Shown here one piece after another: positions 42,832-52,417 of a stretch of DNA of 64,000 nucleotides. The stretch covers positions 496,001 to 560,000 of the forward strand of contig CM074767.1 of assembly GCA_037355855.1 (NCBI GenBank), in the 5' to 3' direction. The stretch is from Pseudo-nitzschia pungens. Its lineage: Eukaryota; Bacillariophyta; Bacillariophyceae; Bacillariales; Bacillariaceae. The position numbers and the translations under genes are program-made. Position 1 is the stretch's first letter, and each line of letters opens with the position of its first letter. Below the pieces are notes generated by a model, which worked only from the letters and a program-made list of their open reading frames with translations, did no database searches and was not told the origin of the DNA.

Positions 42832-44977
42832 ATGAGATTCTTCTCTCCTTTTCTCGCTTTCCTCTCTGTCGCTTGGCTTGCCCAAGCGTCGAAGGGAACC
42901 ATGGCGGAGATCCTCGACGTCAGCGACGAGCTGTTGGTACCACCCCATGGTAATGTCTTTGATTCCAACGACGGCCAATCGTTGGGTTTCAATGGCGACG
43001 TCACGATCGGAAGTGATCGAGAGCTTTCTACCATCGATTGTGCTGCTGAGTGTTCAAGCTACTCACGTCCCGTGATCGCAGTCTCGGGTACTGACTTTCG
43101 GACTCTTGTTTCCAATTGCATTGCTGGCACAAACTGCCCATACAGGGGTGTCCCTATGAACTGTTGGAATACTTCAGCAGTCACTGATATGACAGGTGCA
43201 TTTGATCAACAAAACTTGTTCAATGAGCCACTGCATTGCTGGGACACATCAAGTGTTACAGATGCTACGGGTATGTTTCAAAACGCTGACTCTTTTAACC
43301 AACCCATTGGATCATGGAACACAGGGAATTTAGAAGTAATGTGGTGTATGTTCTGCAATAATGCTAAATTCAACCAACCACTTGGACAATGGGACACTGC
43401 AAAAGTGTGGAACATGATTGGTGTATTTGCATTTGGTAAATTCAACCAACCCATCGATTCCTGGAACGTACAGAAAGTTGTAAATTTTGAAAGCTTTGCT
43501 TGGGATAATATCAGTTTCAACCAATGCCTGGGCACATGGCCATCGCAGACATCATCTTCCGCAAATACTAACAATATGTTTGGGGGCTCTGGATGTCCCA
43601 GTAAAAGCACTCCATTTGTTGATGGTTCCACGTGGTGTCAGGACACAAGTCATGGGTGTTTTGCTCCTGGTTTTGCTCCTGTAGAGTTCAGCACTCACAA
43701 GGTAGTACGTGCCAAAGTGCAGAACAAAACTGCTGACGTAACTACTCTGGAACCTTTCGTCGCCAAAACCTTTTTCGAAGCCAAAGACAATTCTGATATT
43801 GTGATGGAGCTCTATGTCAATGTACCACCCGGTGAACCCTGCAACAATGGCACAGCACTAAACACAAGTCTTTACGAGGCAGCCGTGACGGAGATTGGAA
43901 CCACAGATTTCCAAACTACAATTTGTAAGTCTACTACTGTCAGTTCTGCTGTTTCTGGATTTTTCCATGCCACGTTGTTCCTCGGACCCACCAATTTTCA
44001 TTTTCATTGTTTTCATTGGATCAGACGCTGCAGAATACATGATCGCAAACGTGAAAAGTACCGAAGCCTATAAAGCAGAGACTAACACTGCAGGAGAAGT
44101 TGCTGTCTGTAAGAATGAAGTTGCTGTGACTCTTTGGTGTTGGCAGCTGTAGAGATTATCTGTTTGGTTCCAAAAAAAGACTCATGACTTCTGTCAATGC
44201 AAATCCTCTAAATTTCACACAGGTGCTAGAGTGGCCAAAAAGTTGGACTTTGACTCCACCACTTCTGGAGCCGAGTATCTTTCCGTTGTTGATACCGTGT
44301 TCAAAGTGAAGGTTGACTCCCAAGCAAAGTTCCAAAACTTTACCGAGACAGTGAGTATTATTGATGACAGTGGAGATGAAGTTTTTGAAGGTAGCATCAC
44401 GAAGACTGTTGACATTGACGCTTTCTTGTGTGCCTATGGTAAACCCGCGAAATCTGCCTACAAAATGGGTGACGAATTTGGAGTCTGTGTTCGTCCCACC
44501 AAAAAATACATTGGAGAGGGCTACTCTGTCACCGGGTTTGTCTACGTGGTGTGCTCCAATGCAGGTGCAACTCGAACCTTGTTCCGCAATTCGACTGCGG
44601 ATGCACTGACTCGGGTCCTTTTGGATGCTTCTAATACAGCCCTTGACAAGAACGGAACTGAAGCGGGCTCCGGAGCAGCTGGTTTTGTGAGTCTTGTCAC
44701 CGCCGGCTACTTTAGCAAGGCGGAGAGTACTTTCTTCTGCAGTGGCGAATTGTCGCTGAGCGAATCCTCTTCCCGCCGTCGCTTGACTCGACGCTTTGCT
44801 TTCTCTAGTGATGGCATCGACGCGAAGCGTCTCCTGCAAGACGTCGGCAACACGAGTCCCTTTTCGTCGACAATCGCCCTGGACACCGAAACTGGTGCCG
44901 AGCTCTTGGTTGCGGGTGCATCTTTGGTCGGTGGTGTGGGTGCCTTTTTGCTTTCGGTGGTTTTGGCAATCATCTGA
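42832..44977 (+). CDS. Secreted or cell-surface protein with DUF285/BspA-like repeats
   Basis: Three exons: 42832-43924, 44025-44108 and 44223-44977, both introns in phase 1, giving 643 residues. Residues 1-19 are a signal peptide ending AQA. Residues about 109-236 hold five or six units of about 24 residues built on FNQPIGSWNT, FNQPLGQWDT and FNQPIDSWNV, the DUF285 pattern found in bacterial BspA-like and diatom surface proteins. A long Thr/Ser-rich ectodomain follows with several paired Cys. A basic RRRLTRR site lies near the C-terminus, and the last 24 residues form a hydrophobic helix (VGGVGAFLLSVVLAII) with no tail, which may be a membrane or lipid-anchor signal. Role in adhesion or the cell wall is inferred only from the repeats. 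Confidence 0.85.
43925..44024 (+). other. Intron 1 of the DUF285 gene
   Basis: Donor GTAAGT, acceptor ATCAG, 100 bases, phase 1. Confidence 0.75.
44109..44222 (+). other. Intron 2 of the DUF285 gene
   Basis: Donor GTAAGA, acceptor CACAG, 114 bases, phase 1. The small exon between the introns is 84 bases. Confidence 0.75.
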
Positions 44978-46427
44978 GGTGCCTTTTTTGGCTCTTTGTC
45001 CATGATGCACTATCTCTTATTATTTGTGAATTTTTCCCATTGTTGGTGGATCTGTTGTCCATTATGGGTTTTTTATCATCTTGTCTTTTCATTCTACTTG
45101 TCATTTGCTTGCCATGTGAGTGGCCTCATTGATGCTAATGAGTGCCTTTCTCCAGGAATCACATGATAAAGGAAGTAGAAGGCCAACAAATTATCTCTAC
45201 ATACTAATTACTAGCTCTCTTTTATTATATCCCAGCATTTTACGAAACAATACATTAAGAGCTTCGCATCAGCAAGCGCCGCGGCATTTAAAAGACGTTG
45301 GTAGCGATTTCATCCGATCCCTATTCCGACCCGGACCCAATCCTATCTAGCTTGCGTTGCGATTTCATCCGATCCCTATTCCGACCCGGACCCAATCCTA
45401 TCTAGCTTGCGTTGCGATTTCATCCGATCCCTATTCCGACCCGGACCCAATCCTATCTAGCTTGCGTTGCGATTTCATCCGATCCGAATTCCGACCCGGA
45501 CCCAATCCTATCTAGCTTGCGTTGCGATTTCATCCGATCCCTATTCCGACCCGGACCCAATCCTATCTAGCTTGCGTTGCGATTTCATCCGATCCGAATT
45601 CCGACCCGGACCCAATCCTATCTAGCTTGCGTTGCGATTTCATCCGATCCGAATTCCGACCCGGACCGGATCCTATCTGGCTTGCGTTGCGATTGAATCC
45701 TCCGTGATTGGACAATGCCGTGGGACATCACGCGGCGACGGTACGAAACAAAAGGTTCCGAGCGACGAATTATCGTCGCCCGTGTCGAATCCGAAACGAA
45801 CCGCGAAACGATCGCAGAAAGATTCGTCTCTGTCGGTCTGTCGCTGCGAGGGCGCCGGGGATAATTAATGGTTGCTCGCAGTATGAGCAGGAATTGTGTC
45901 GTCGACCATGCCCAAAAAATTGATTCTAGCACATTCGTTTTTGAGATTCACTTCTATAATCATTGAAATAGTTATTGGTGTTGTCTGAAAGGCAGTAGTA
46001 GCAAGCGCCGGCTTTCTTTTTTGTGAGTGCGTCGTTGAGTGCTATAAGTGCCATGCTTGAATCCTTCTCGCTTCGTAAATGGGAACAACAGTGCCGTACT
46101 GTGCCGTGCCATGCCGTGTTGTAGGTTGTTGCGGCACAGGTTTCGGGTCCACTTTCTTCCACAAACATCTACCATGTATGGCACTAGCGAAAAATTGTCA
46201 TAAAGGAAGGTTTGTCGGTCGTTGCAAGCGTCAGATTGTCTTCCGTTTGTACCGCACGAACCGTGACCGGGTGAGCCCGGCATTGATCCAAATGAATCGA
46301 CGTTATCTCGCTCGACCATCAATCACGCATGGTCGATTTCATTCCATTCCATTCCACTCCATTCTGCAGAAACCAATCGCTCTCGGTGCGAGGTTTTCCC
46401 CGTTGTTTTGTTTGATTGTTTGTTTGG
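44978..46427. other. Convergent 3'-3' spacer with a 55-bp satellite
   Basis: No supported gene. It contains the 55-bp array at 45306-45690 and a (CATTC)n tract at 46341-46360. No TAAGGTTAC-type word. Confidence 0.55.
45306..45690. repeat. 55-bp tandem array, seven copies
   Basis: GATTTCATCCGATCC starts at 45306, 45361, 45416, 45471, 45526, 45581 and 45636, exactly 55 bases apart. Units alternate between two forms, CTATTCCG and GAATTCCG. A degraded eighth unit starts at 45691. Confidence 0.92.
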
Positions 46428-48148
46428 TCAGTCGTATTGTTTCACGTCCCCGCATACGATGCGCTCCAGAAACATCCTCCGTGCCGCATCCGTCAGAATC
46501 TCGTCGAGGGCCAGATCGTGGCTCATGGTCACGTAGGTATCTGGCGGGAGATAGTCCTCCGGCGTCCAGGAGGCCTTGGCGATTCCCGCGGCCCCCAGCG
46601 AGTTGTGCTCCTGGCCGTCGTTTCGCTTGGCCTGGCCGATGTGGGGCCGGACCCGCTCGGTCAGCGTCCCAGTGTTGGAAAACCCGAGCACGTCCCTCAC
46701 GTGCCCCGGGGCGTAGGCGAGCCACTCCATGACCATGACCAGGTTGAATCTGGCGACCGTGTCGAGGGCTGTCCCGACCAGTTGCCTCCTGCGGGCCGCG
46801 TCGTGTTCGGTCCGTCCGACCGAAATTTTTCGGACGCCCTCGCTGGAAAAGGTCCAGGTGTAGACGTTGGTCAAATCCTTGCGCCTGTCCCACCACTTGG
46901 TAACGTTCTTGATCTTGCACCCGCGATCCTCGATGCACTCGAACCGGAACTGCGACAGGGCCCGGTCCAAGGGACGCCGAAAGGACGTCGCAAAGGTGGC
47001 GGGGAGGTCAAAAAACCGATTATAGTCAAAGGGATCCCACTCGTTTCCGGCAATCTTGTGGCCGTCTTGTCGCATGTGCTCGGTGATCTCTTCATTGGTG
47101 TACCGCGTGAGGTAGCCGGCGCCGCGCTTGCCTTTTTCCATGATCCAGTGGTAGTCGGGCACTATTGTCGTTGTCGTTGTCGTTGTCGAAGTCATTATTA
47201 TTGTCAGTGTAATTGTCGTTGTCATCGGACGGTCGGGAAATGCGGTTGTTTATTGTAATTGTCATTGTAATTGTAATTGTGGTTGTTGCGTACGTGAACA
47301 CAAGCAATCGCAAGGTCCACAGCAGAAACAAATTAAAAATACGTAGGAATGATAATCATGGGATCAGCAGACGAAACCACACAAAGCAAGACACGAGCAT
47401 CGCCACAACCACTCTCTTCCATAATCATTGCAAACAAATAAAGAACACGGGCACGCAAGCAAGCAAGCCCAAAAACAAACCAAAACCAAAAAAAAAAAGA
47501 CGTACTGCAAAAATACTTGGGCAGCTCTTCTCTCTTCATGTTCTTCTTGGCGAGGGTGCAGAAATTGGTCCCCCCCGCCTTGCGCAGGTGCTGAAAGAAC
47601 AAAAAGTACGGCCTCGTGGAATTCCGAAAGGCGCGGGCCTTGTCCGTGTTTCGCTGGTCCGGAAGGGTGATGCGCTCGGCCTCCGGACACGGAAACAAGC
47701 CGGCGAGTTCCTCCGGTCGCAAGAACCGCTGCTCGCTCGATTCGGCCTCCAGCAGGCGCTTTTCGAAGGTCCGGACGCCAAAGGGATCTTCCGTCCGGAG
47801 GATGCGGACGATGTCTCCGGGAAATTCCCCGGCCAGTTCGACGGCGTATTCTCTCCAGTCCTTGTACTCGTGGTGGGGCTTGGTCTTCGTCTTGGTCTTG
47901 GTGTTGGATTTCGCCGGCACCAGTGCTCGTTCGTTGGAGGCTCCGGAGGGGGGCTTGGCGCTGCCATTGTTATCGGTGGACGACGACGACGACGACGACG
48001 ATGCTGATGATGGAAAGGACCCCTTGAGCAACCAGATGGAAACCTGGACGTAGAAGAGTCCCATGAGCAGCATGAAACAAAGCAGAAGATTCACCGGCGA
48101 AATGGCCCATTTTCGGGAGGGTTTTCCTCGTCTGGAAATCACCGCCAT
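46428..48148 (-). CDS. Golgi-type II membrane sulfotransferase
   Basis: Two exons, 48148-47506 and 47161-46428, joined in phase 1, giving 458 residues. The start MAVISRRG is followed by a membrane helix (about 17-40, LLLCFMLLMGLFYVQVSIWLL), a type II arrangement typical of Golgi enzymes. After a Ser/Lys-rich stem, the 5'-phosphosulfate-binding site reads HLRKAGGTNFCTLA near residue 194. The 3'-phosphate-binding site reads TSFRRPLDRALSQFRFE. These match carbohydrate sulfotransferases that use PAPS. The likely substrate is a glycan, because sulfated polysaccharides are common in diatom walls and mucilage; this is inference. The acceptor at 47162 lies in a purine-rich tract, so the exon-2 start is the least certain part. 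The upstream leader encodes a CAG/CAA-type run that I treat as non-coding. Confidence 0.8.
47162..47505 (-). other. Intron of the sulfotransferase gene
   Basis: Donor GTACGT and acceptor ATAG on the minus strand. It contains runs of GACAAC and AAT-type repeats and lacks a strong pyrimidine tract. Confidence 0.6.
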
Positions 48149-49183
48149 GGTTGAAATAGTGTGTGCGTGTGTGTGTTGTTGCTGTTGTTGCTGTTGCTGT
48201 TGCTGTTGTTGCTGGTGTTGCTGCTGCCGTTGTTCGAAGATTGCGCGCTTATGTTCCGAGCTGGAGAGATGCAATCATTGGAGTTGAGTTACGGATTGGC
48301 GTTTCTCGTCTTTATTATAGCGACGCTGCGTTCTTTCGCTGCTGCGGGTCGGATTTGGTTCGATTCTGTTCCTCTCGGATGTACAAGGAGGCGAGACGAT
48401 GGAACGACGATATACCGGTACCGCTATGCATGCGATCGAGAGGTCTCCGTGAACATAAGTGTTTCCACCGTCAGTGGCAAAGCCGTAGTTTGTGGGTGCA
48501 CGACAAGTCTTTTTGTCGTCGAGCGCGAGACGCAACACGGGACTTTTTCGTTGAAAAGCCATGCATCAAAAATCAAAATCCCAACGCAACGGTCATCCTT
48601 TGTTGTTTTATGACGGTATGTATATATCTTATGGTTAATATATACGTACGATATGATATGAGCACAGAGATTTTCTGAAGTACAGTTTCAGTCCACGACT
48701 GAGTTTTTGCGACAGTCGTGTTCTCAGAAACGTCATCATTCCACATTCCGTGTCCGATGTTTCTTGAGTTTGATTGAGCAAGCAAACAGATCGAGGTTTT
48801 TTTCTCACTTGGCAATCGGGGAACACGATGGAGGGGAGAACTGAACCGTAAAAATGCTTATCAGGTACGGGTAAACTTTAAGCCTTACTTGCGAGTGCTC
48901 AATGCAGAACTATGACTACAGTAATCGCTCGGTAAACCTTACTCGTACAATCAACTCGACTGACGAAGAGATAATTACTGTACAGGTAATTACGATAGTA
49001 CGAAGTTCTGATCTGTTCGAGAATCCTTCATCCTATTCCGAAGCACTCACCGTGAGCCGACGAACGATTTTCTTCGAACCTTCACCCAACACATAGTACC
49101 ACATTGAATAGTTTCCGGATACGACGACGACTACGACGACGACTACGACGACGACTACGACGACGACTACGACGACGACTACA
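48149..49183. other. Divergent spacer
   Basis: Starts with a CAG/CAA-type run (48170-48235) in the sulfotransferase leader. TAAACCTTAC-type words lie near 48875 and 48930. A 12-bp repeat lies directly before the CtpA start. No gene was seen. Confidence 0.55.
49120..49179 (+). repeat. 12-bp tandem repeat directly before the CtpA start codon
   Basis: Five perfect copies of TACGACGACGAC, ending four bases before the ATG at 49184. Confidence 0.92.
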
Positions 49184-51061
49184 ATGGCATTGGCATCGAC
49201 ATTGACAAACCGCCTCGATCACTACCGCATCCGCACACGAAAGACACGGCATCGGGTCTCGTCCCTCACCCGCACGGCGGTGATTGTGGCTGCCGTCACC
49301 GTTGCCATCACCGATCGTTCGGCTCCCTGCCACGGATTTGCGTCGCTCCCGACGGTTCCGAAACACGCGAGAAAAAGCACACAGAAATCGGTTCCCGGTG
49401 ACAGCGGGCGGTCGAACGAACAAGACGGGAACGCGGCTTCCAACAAAGCCACCCGGACGGAATTTTTGTGGAACGCGAGACAAGCCACTTCGGCGCTGGC
49501 GGCAACCTTTCGCAGCAACGACAGCGGCAACGACAGCGGCAACGACAACGACAACGACAACGCCAACGGCAGCAACACGCCGCGGAAACATCCCCCGGAA
49601 ACGCTGGCATCGCGCGCCGCCGCGGCACTCCTGGCGATTTCCGTCTGCCTCGGCGCCTCGGTGGCCCCGGCCCCCTGCCACGCCCTGACGCCCGGCCAGC
49701 TCCTGGTCGACGACGTCTGGCGGGAGGTGAGCCGCCAGTACGTCGATCCCACCTTCAACGGGCAGGGCGAACAGGGATGGGCCAGGCAACGGACCCTCGC
49801 CCTCTCCGAGACGGCCAACCTCGGACCGGACGACGAAACCATCCTGTACGGGGCGATCCGGGGGATGCTGCGGACCCTCGGGGATCCCTACACGCGCTTC
49901 TTGTCGCCGGAACAATTCGCGGCGCTGACGCAGGCCTACACGACGACGGCGACCAATAGCAATAGCAACAACATTAACAGCAACAACAAGCCGTCGTCCA
50001 CAACTTCGCGGGGCACTTCCGGCATCGGCGTCCAGCTGATCGGGGATTATTCCGGCGATCCGAACGGACTGGTGATCGTCGCCAACACCGTTGCCGAGAG
50101 CCCCGCCGCATCGAGCGGGATTCTCCCGGGCGACGCCGTGTTGTCGGTCGACGGCGTGGGCATGGAGGGGGCCACCGCCGAGGCGGTCGCCGCCAGGTGC
50201 CGCGGGGCCACCGGAACGTCCGTCTCCCTCGAGCTTCTGCGGCCGACCGGAGACGGAGAAGCTACCGCGACGACGATTGCGAAAGCGAGGGCGAGAGCGA
50301 CTCCCCTGAAAGTGACCGTGGAGCGGAAACCCATCGTGCCGGTTCCCTCCATCGAGGCGTCCAGAGAACAAGTGTTGCTGTCTTCTTTGTCGTCTTCGTC
50401 GTCTTCGACCACCACGGCGGAAGCACCGCAACGGCAACTGCAAACCGTCGGCGTCGTCACCATTCGTTCCTTCACGCAGGACACGGAACAGCTGGTGCGA
50501 AACGAGCTCGCGTCCCTGCTGGCCTCCACCACCACCTCCGGTGACGCAAGCGGCGGGGCAAGCGGTGATTCCGTGACGGCCCTGGCCATCGACCTGAGGG
50601 GCAACGTGGGCGGCTACATGCCGGCCGGGGTCGACGTCGCCAAGCTCTTTCTGCCCCCCCGGACCCGGATCGTCTCGGAGGTCGACAAGACCGGCCGGGC
50701 CACCATTTACATCAACGACGGGGTCGGCAACGACGTTGACACGTCCACCCCGCTCTATCTGCTGGTCGATCGCAAGACGGCCTCGGCGTCGGAAATCCTG
50801 GCGGGGGCCCTCCAGGACAACGGCCGGGCCGTTGTGGTGGCGTCGATCGGACAAGAAAACGACCGGACCTTTGGCAAGGGAAGGATCCAGAACGTCCAGG
50901 CGGTGGGGTACGGGGGCAGCGGCATTGCCGTGACCAAGGCCAGGTACACGACGCCGTCCGGCAGGGACATCCAGGGCGTCGGGATCGTCCCCGACAAGCG
51001 GTCCGGCACGTGTGCGTCGGGGAAAGACTCGGCGGCGGCGTGTCTGGCGGGGATTCTGTGA
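49184..51061 (+). CDS. ctpA: Thylakoid-lumen C-terminal processing protease (CtpA, family S41)
   Basis: 625 residues, single exon. The protein carries two targeting signals. A first hydrophobic stretch ends HGFASLP, the diatom plastid-import style. A second, RAAAALLAISVCLGASVAPAPCHA, is a thylakoid-transfer signal with an A-x-A-like cleavage site near residue 168. The mature part has the S41 layout: an N-terminal helical domain (LGDPYTRFLSPEQF), a PDZ domain (SGIGVQLIG, SSGILPGDAVLSVDG), and the protease core with DLRGNVGGYMPAGVDVA, the nucleophile in KTASASEILAGAL and the catalytic Lys in TFGKGRIQ. CtpA trims the C-terminus of photosystem II D1, which is needed for assembly of the manganese cluster. 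The common DLRxNPGG motif is changed at P to V. Low-complexity inserts of Asn/Ser separate the domains, as in other genes of this window. Confidence 0.92.
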   Translation: MALASTLTNRLDHYRIRTRKTRHRVSSLTRTAVIVAAVTVAITDRSAPCHGFASLPTVPKHARKSTQKSVPGDSGRSNEQDGNAASNKATRTEFLWNARQATSALAATFRSNDSGNDSGNDNDNDNANGSNTPRKHPPETLASRAAAALLAISVCLGASVAPAPCHALTPGQLLVDDVWREVSRQYVDPTFNGQGEQGWARQRTLALSETANLGPDDETILYGAIRGMLRTLGDPYTRFLSPEQFAALTQAYTTTATNSNSNNINSNNKPSSTTSRGTSGIGVQLIGDYSGDPNGLVIVANTVAESPAASSGILPGDAVLSVDGVGMEGATAEAVAARCRGATGTSVSLELLRPTGDGEATATTIAKARARATPLKVTVERKPIVPVPSIEASREQVLLSSLSSSSSSTTTAEAPQRQLQTVGVVTIRSFTQDTEQLVRNELASLLASTTTSGDASGGASGDSVTALAIDLRGNVGGYMPAGVDVAKLFLPPRTRIVSEVDKTGRATIYINDGVGNDVDTSTPLYLLVDRKTASASEILAGALQDNGRAVVVASIGQENDRTFGKGRIQNVQAVGYGGSGIAVTKARYTTPSGRDIQGVGIVPDKRSGTCASGKDSAAACLAGIL

Positions 51062-52417
51062 CGGAAGAAGCACGGGATGTGATGTGCGGCGGAAGGCGGC
51101 GGGACCCGATGTTCTGCGATGCGATGCGATGGGATGGGATGTATTGTGGCGTCAATCACACGGGACGGCTGGACAGGTGATCAAGAACCAACGCAACGAA
51201 TCAATGCAACCGAGCGAGGGAGTCGCCCATTCATCGATGGAACCCATTATTGAATCGGAACCGAACGGAACGGAACGGAACCTGCTAAGGACCGCCATCG
51301 AGTCAGGGATAACATCCAACCGATTTGGGACTACTCATTTACGAACTGCGAGGAAATAGTCAAGAGGTGGCCAGTTCACCAGCAAGGAGCGAGCGAATAC
51401 TGATCAGCGAACAACGAATGGAATGGAATGGAATCGCTCCGAGCATAGCCGAAATAGAGCAGCACTTATCCGAGACATTTCGTTGTGGAATCGTTGCATG
51501 CGATGTGCCATCCTACCACAGTGGGGATACTGCTGCAACGATATAGTCATCTCCAGAAAGAGACAAAACCTTTGTCAAACAATATCACACACCAAAATCG
51601 ATTCAAAACAAATAATTTTAGGCTATTGAATACAATATTACACTTTTAGCATATTTTTGTTGACAAGTCAACCCCACACATAACTTCAAAGACCAATCTA
51701 GAATAGAACCGAACGACCTTTCATCGACCGACCGATTCAATTGATTGCAACCCTCCCATTGGTAATCGCTTGTCCCGGGGCAGCAGTCTGAGAACAAGGC
51801 GGAGGGACGAGTGGATGCACATTGCATTGTACAGAGCATGTCTGCCTGTCTACCTGTCATCCATACATGTCATGCATCCATGCATGCCTGCATCCATGGC
51901 AGCCAACAACGGACCGAGCAAGCACGAGTGGTACCTCCATCCGCAGAGAACCCCCCAAAAAAGCCTGTCATCAACGACTGGAAACAAACCACGAAAAAAA
52001 AAAGGATTTCTGCTTTTGTATCATGAATAATCCTTCGCTGTATTTCGTTCTTTGTAGTTTGAATATTCTATTATATATATGTTATAAGTTATGGGAAAGT
52101 GTAACTGCTGATCTTCGTCGCATCCATGCGAAAGTTACTCATAGGTGGTGGTCCCGGAATGAAATTCGTTCGCTCCGACCAAACGGGCGACCCGACCCGA
52201 TCCGATCCGATATAATTCGATTTACTCCAACCAATCGGAATCCACAAGTGCTTGCGGTCACGATACCGCGAATGAACTTGATGAGTGCGGTCACGATACC
52301 GCACTGAAGTTTACTTGCATTTCTTTGAAAGATACGCCGTATCCAAATAATTCCCGAGGAACAGATAGCAACGAAGGGAGGGGATCTTTAAGGATTCCGT
52401 AGCTGGACAGCTCCTAA
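51062..52417. other. Convergent 3'-3' spacer with microsatellites
   Basis: Pentanucleotide tracts GCGAT (51117-51135), GGAAC (51258-51280), GGAAT (51418-51433) and CCGAT (52190-52210). The short ORFs have no family resemblance. No TAAGGTTAC-type word. Confidence 0.55.

Noticed and set aside
45306..45690. CRISPR-like array
   Set aside because: The units are directly adjacent with no unique spacers, and the genome is eukaryotic.
48160..48240. Poly-Gln start of the sulfotransferase or a poly-Leu/Cys plus-strand ORF
   Set aside because: Starting at 48148 gives a normal type II membrane protein; the CAG/CAA-type run fits a leader microsatellite.
49082..51073. 663-codon minus-strand ORF over the whole CtpA gene
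   Set aside because: It has no recognisable domain and is Arg/Gly-rich. GC-rich codon third positions in the real gene leave the antisense frame free of stops.
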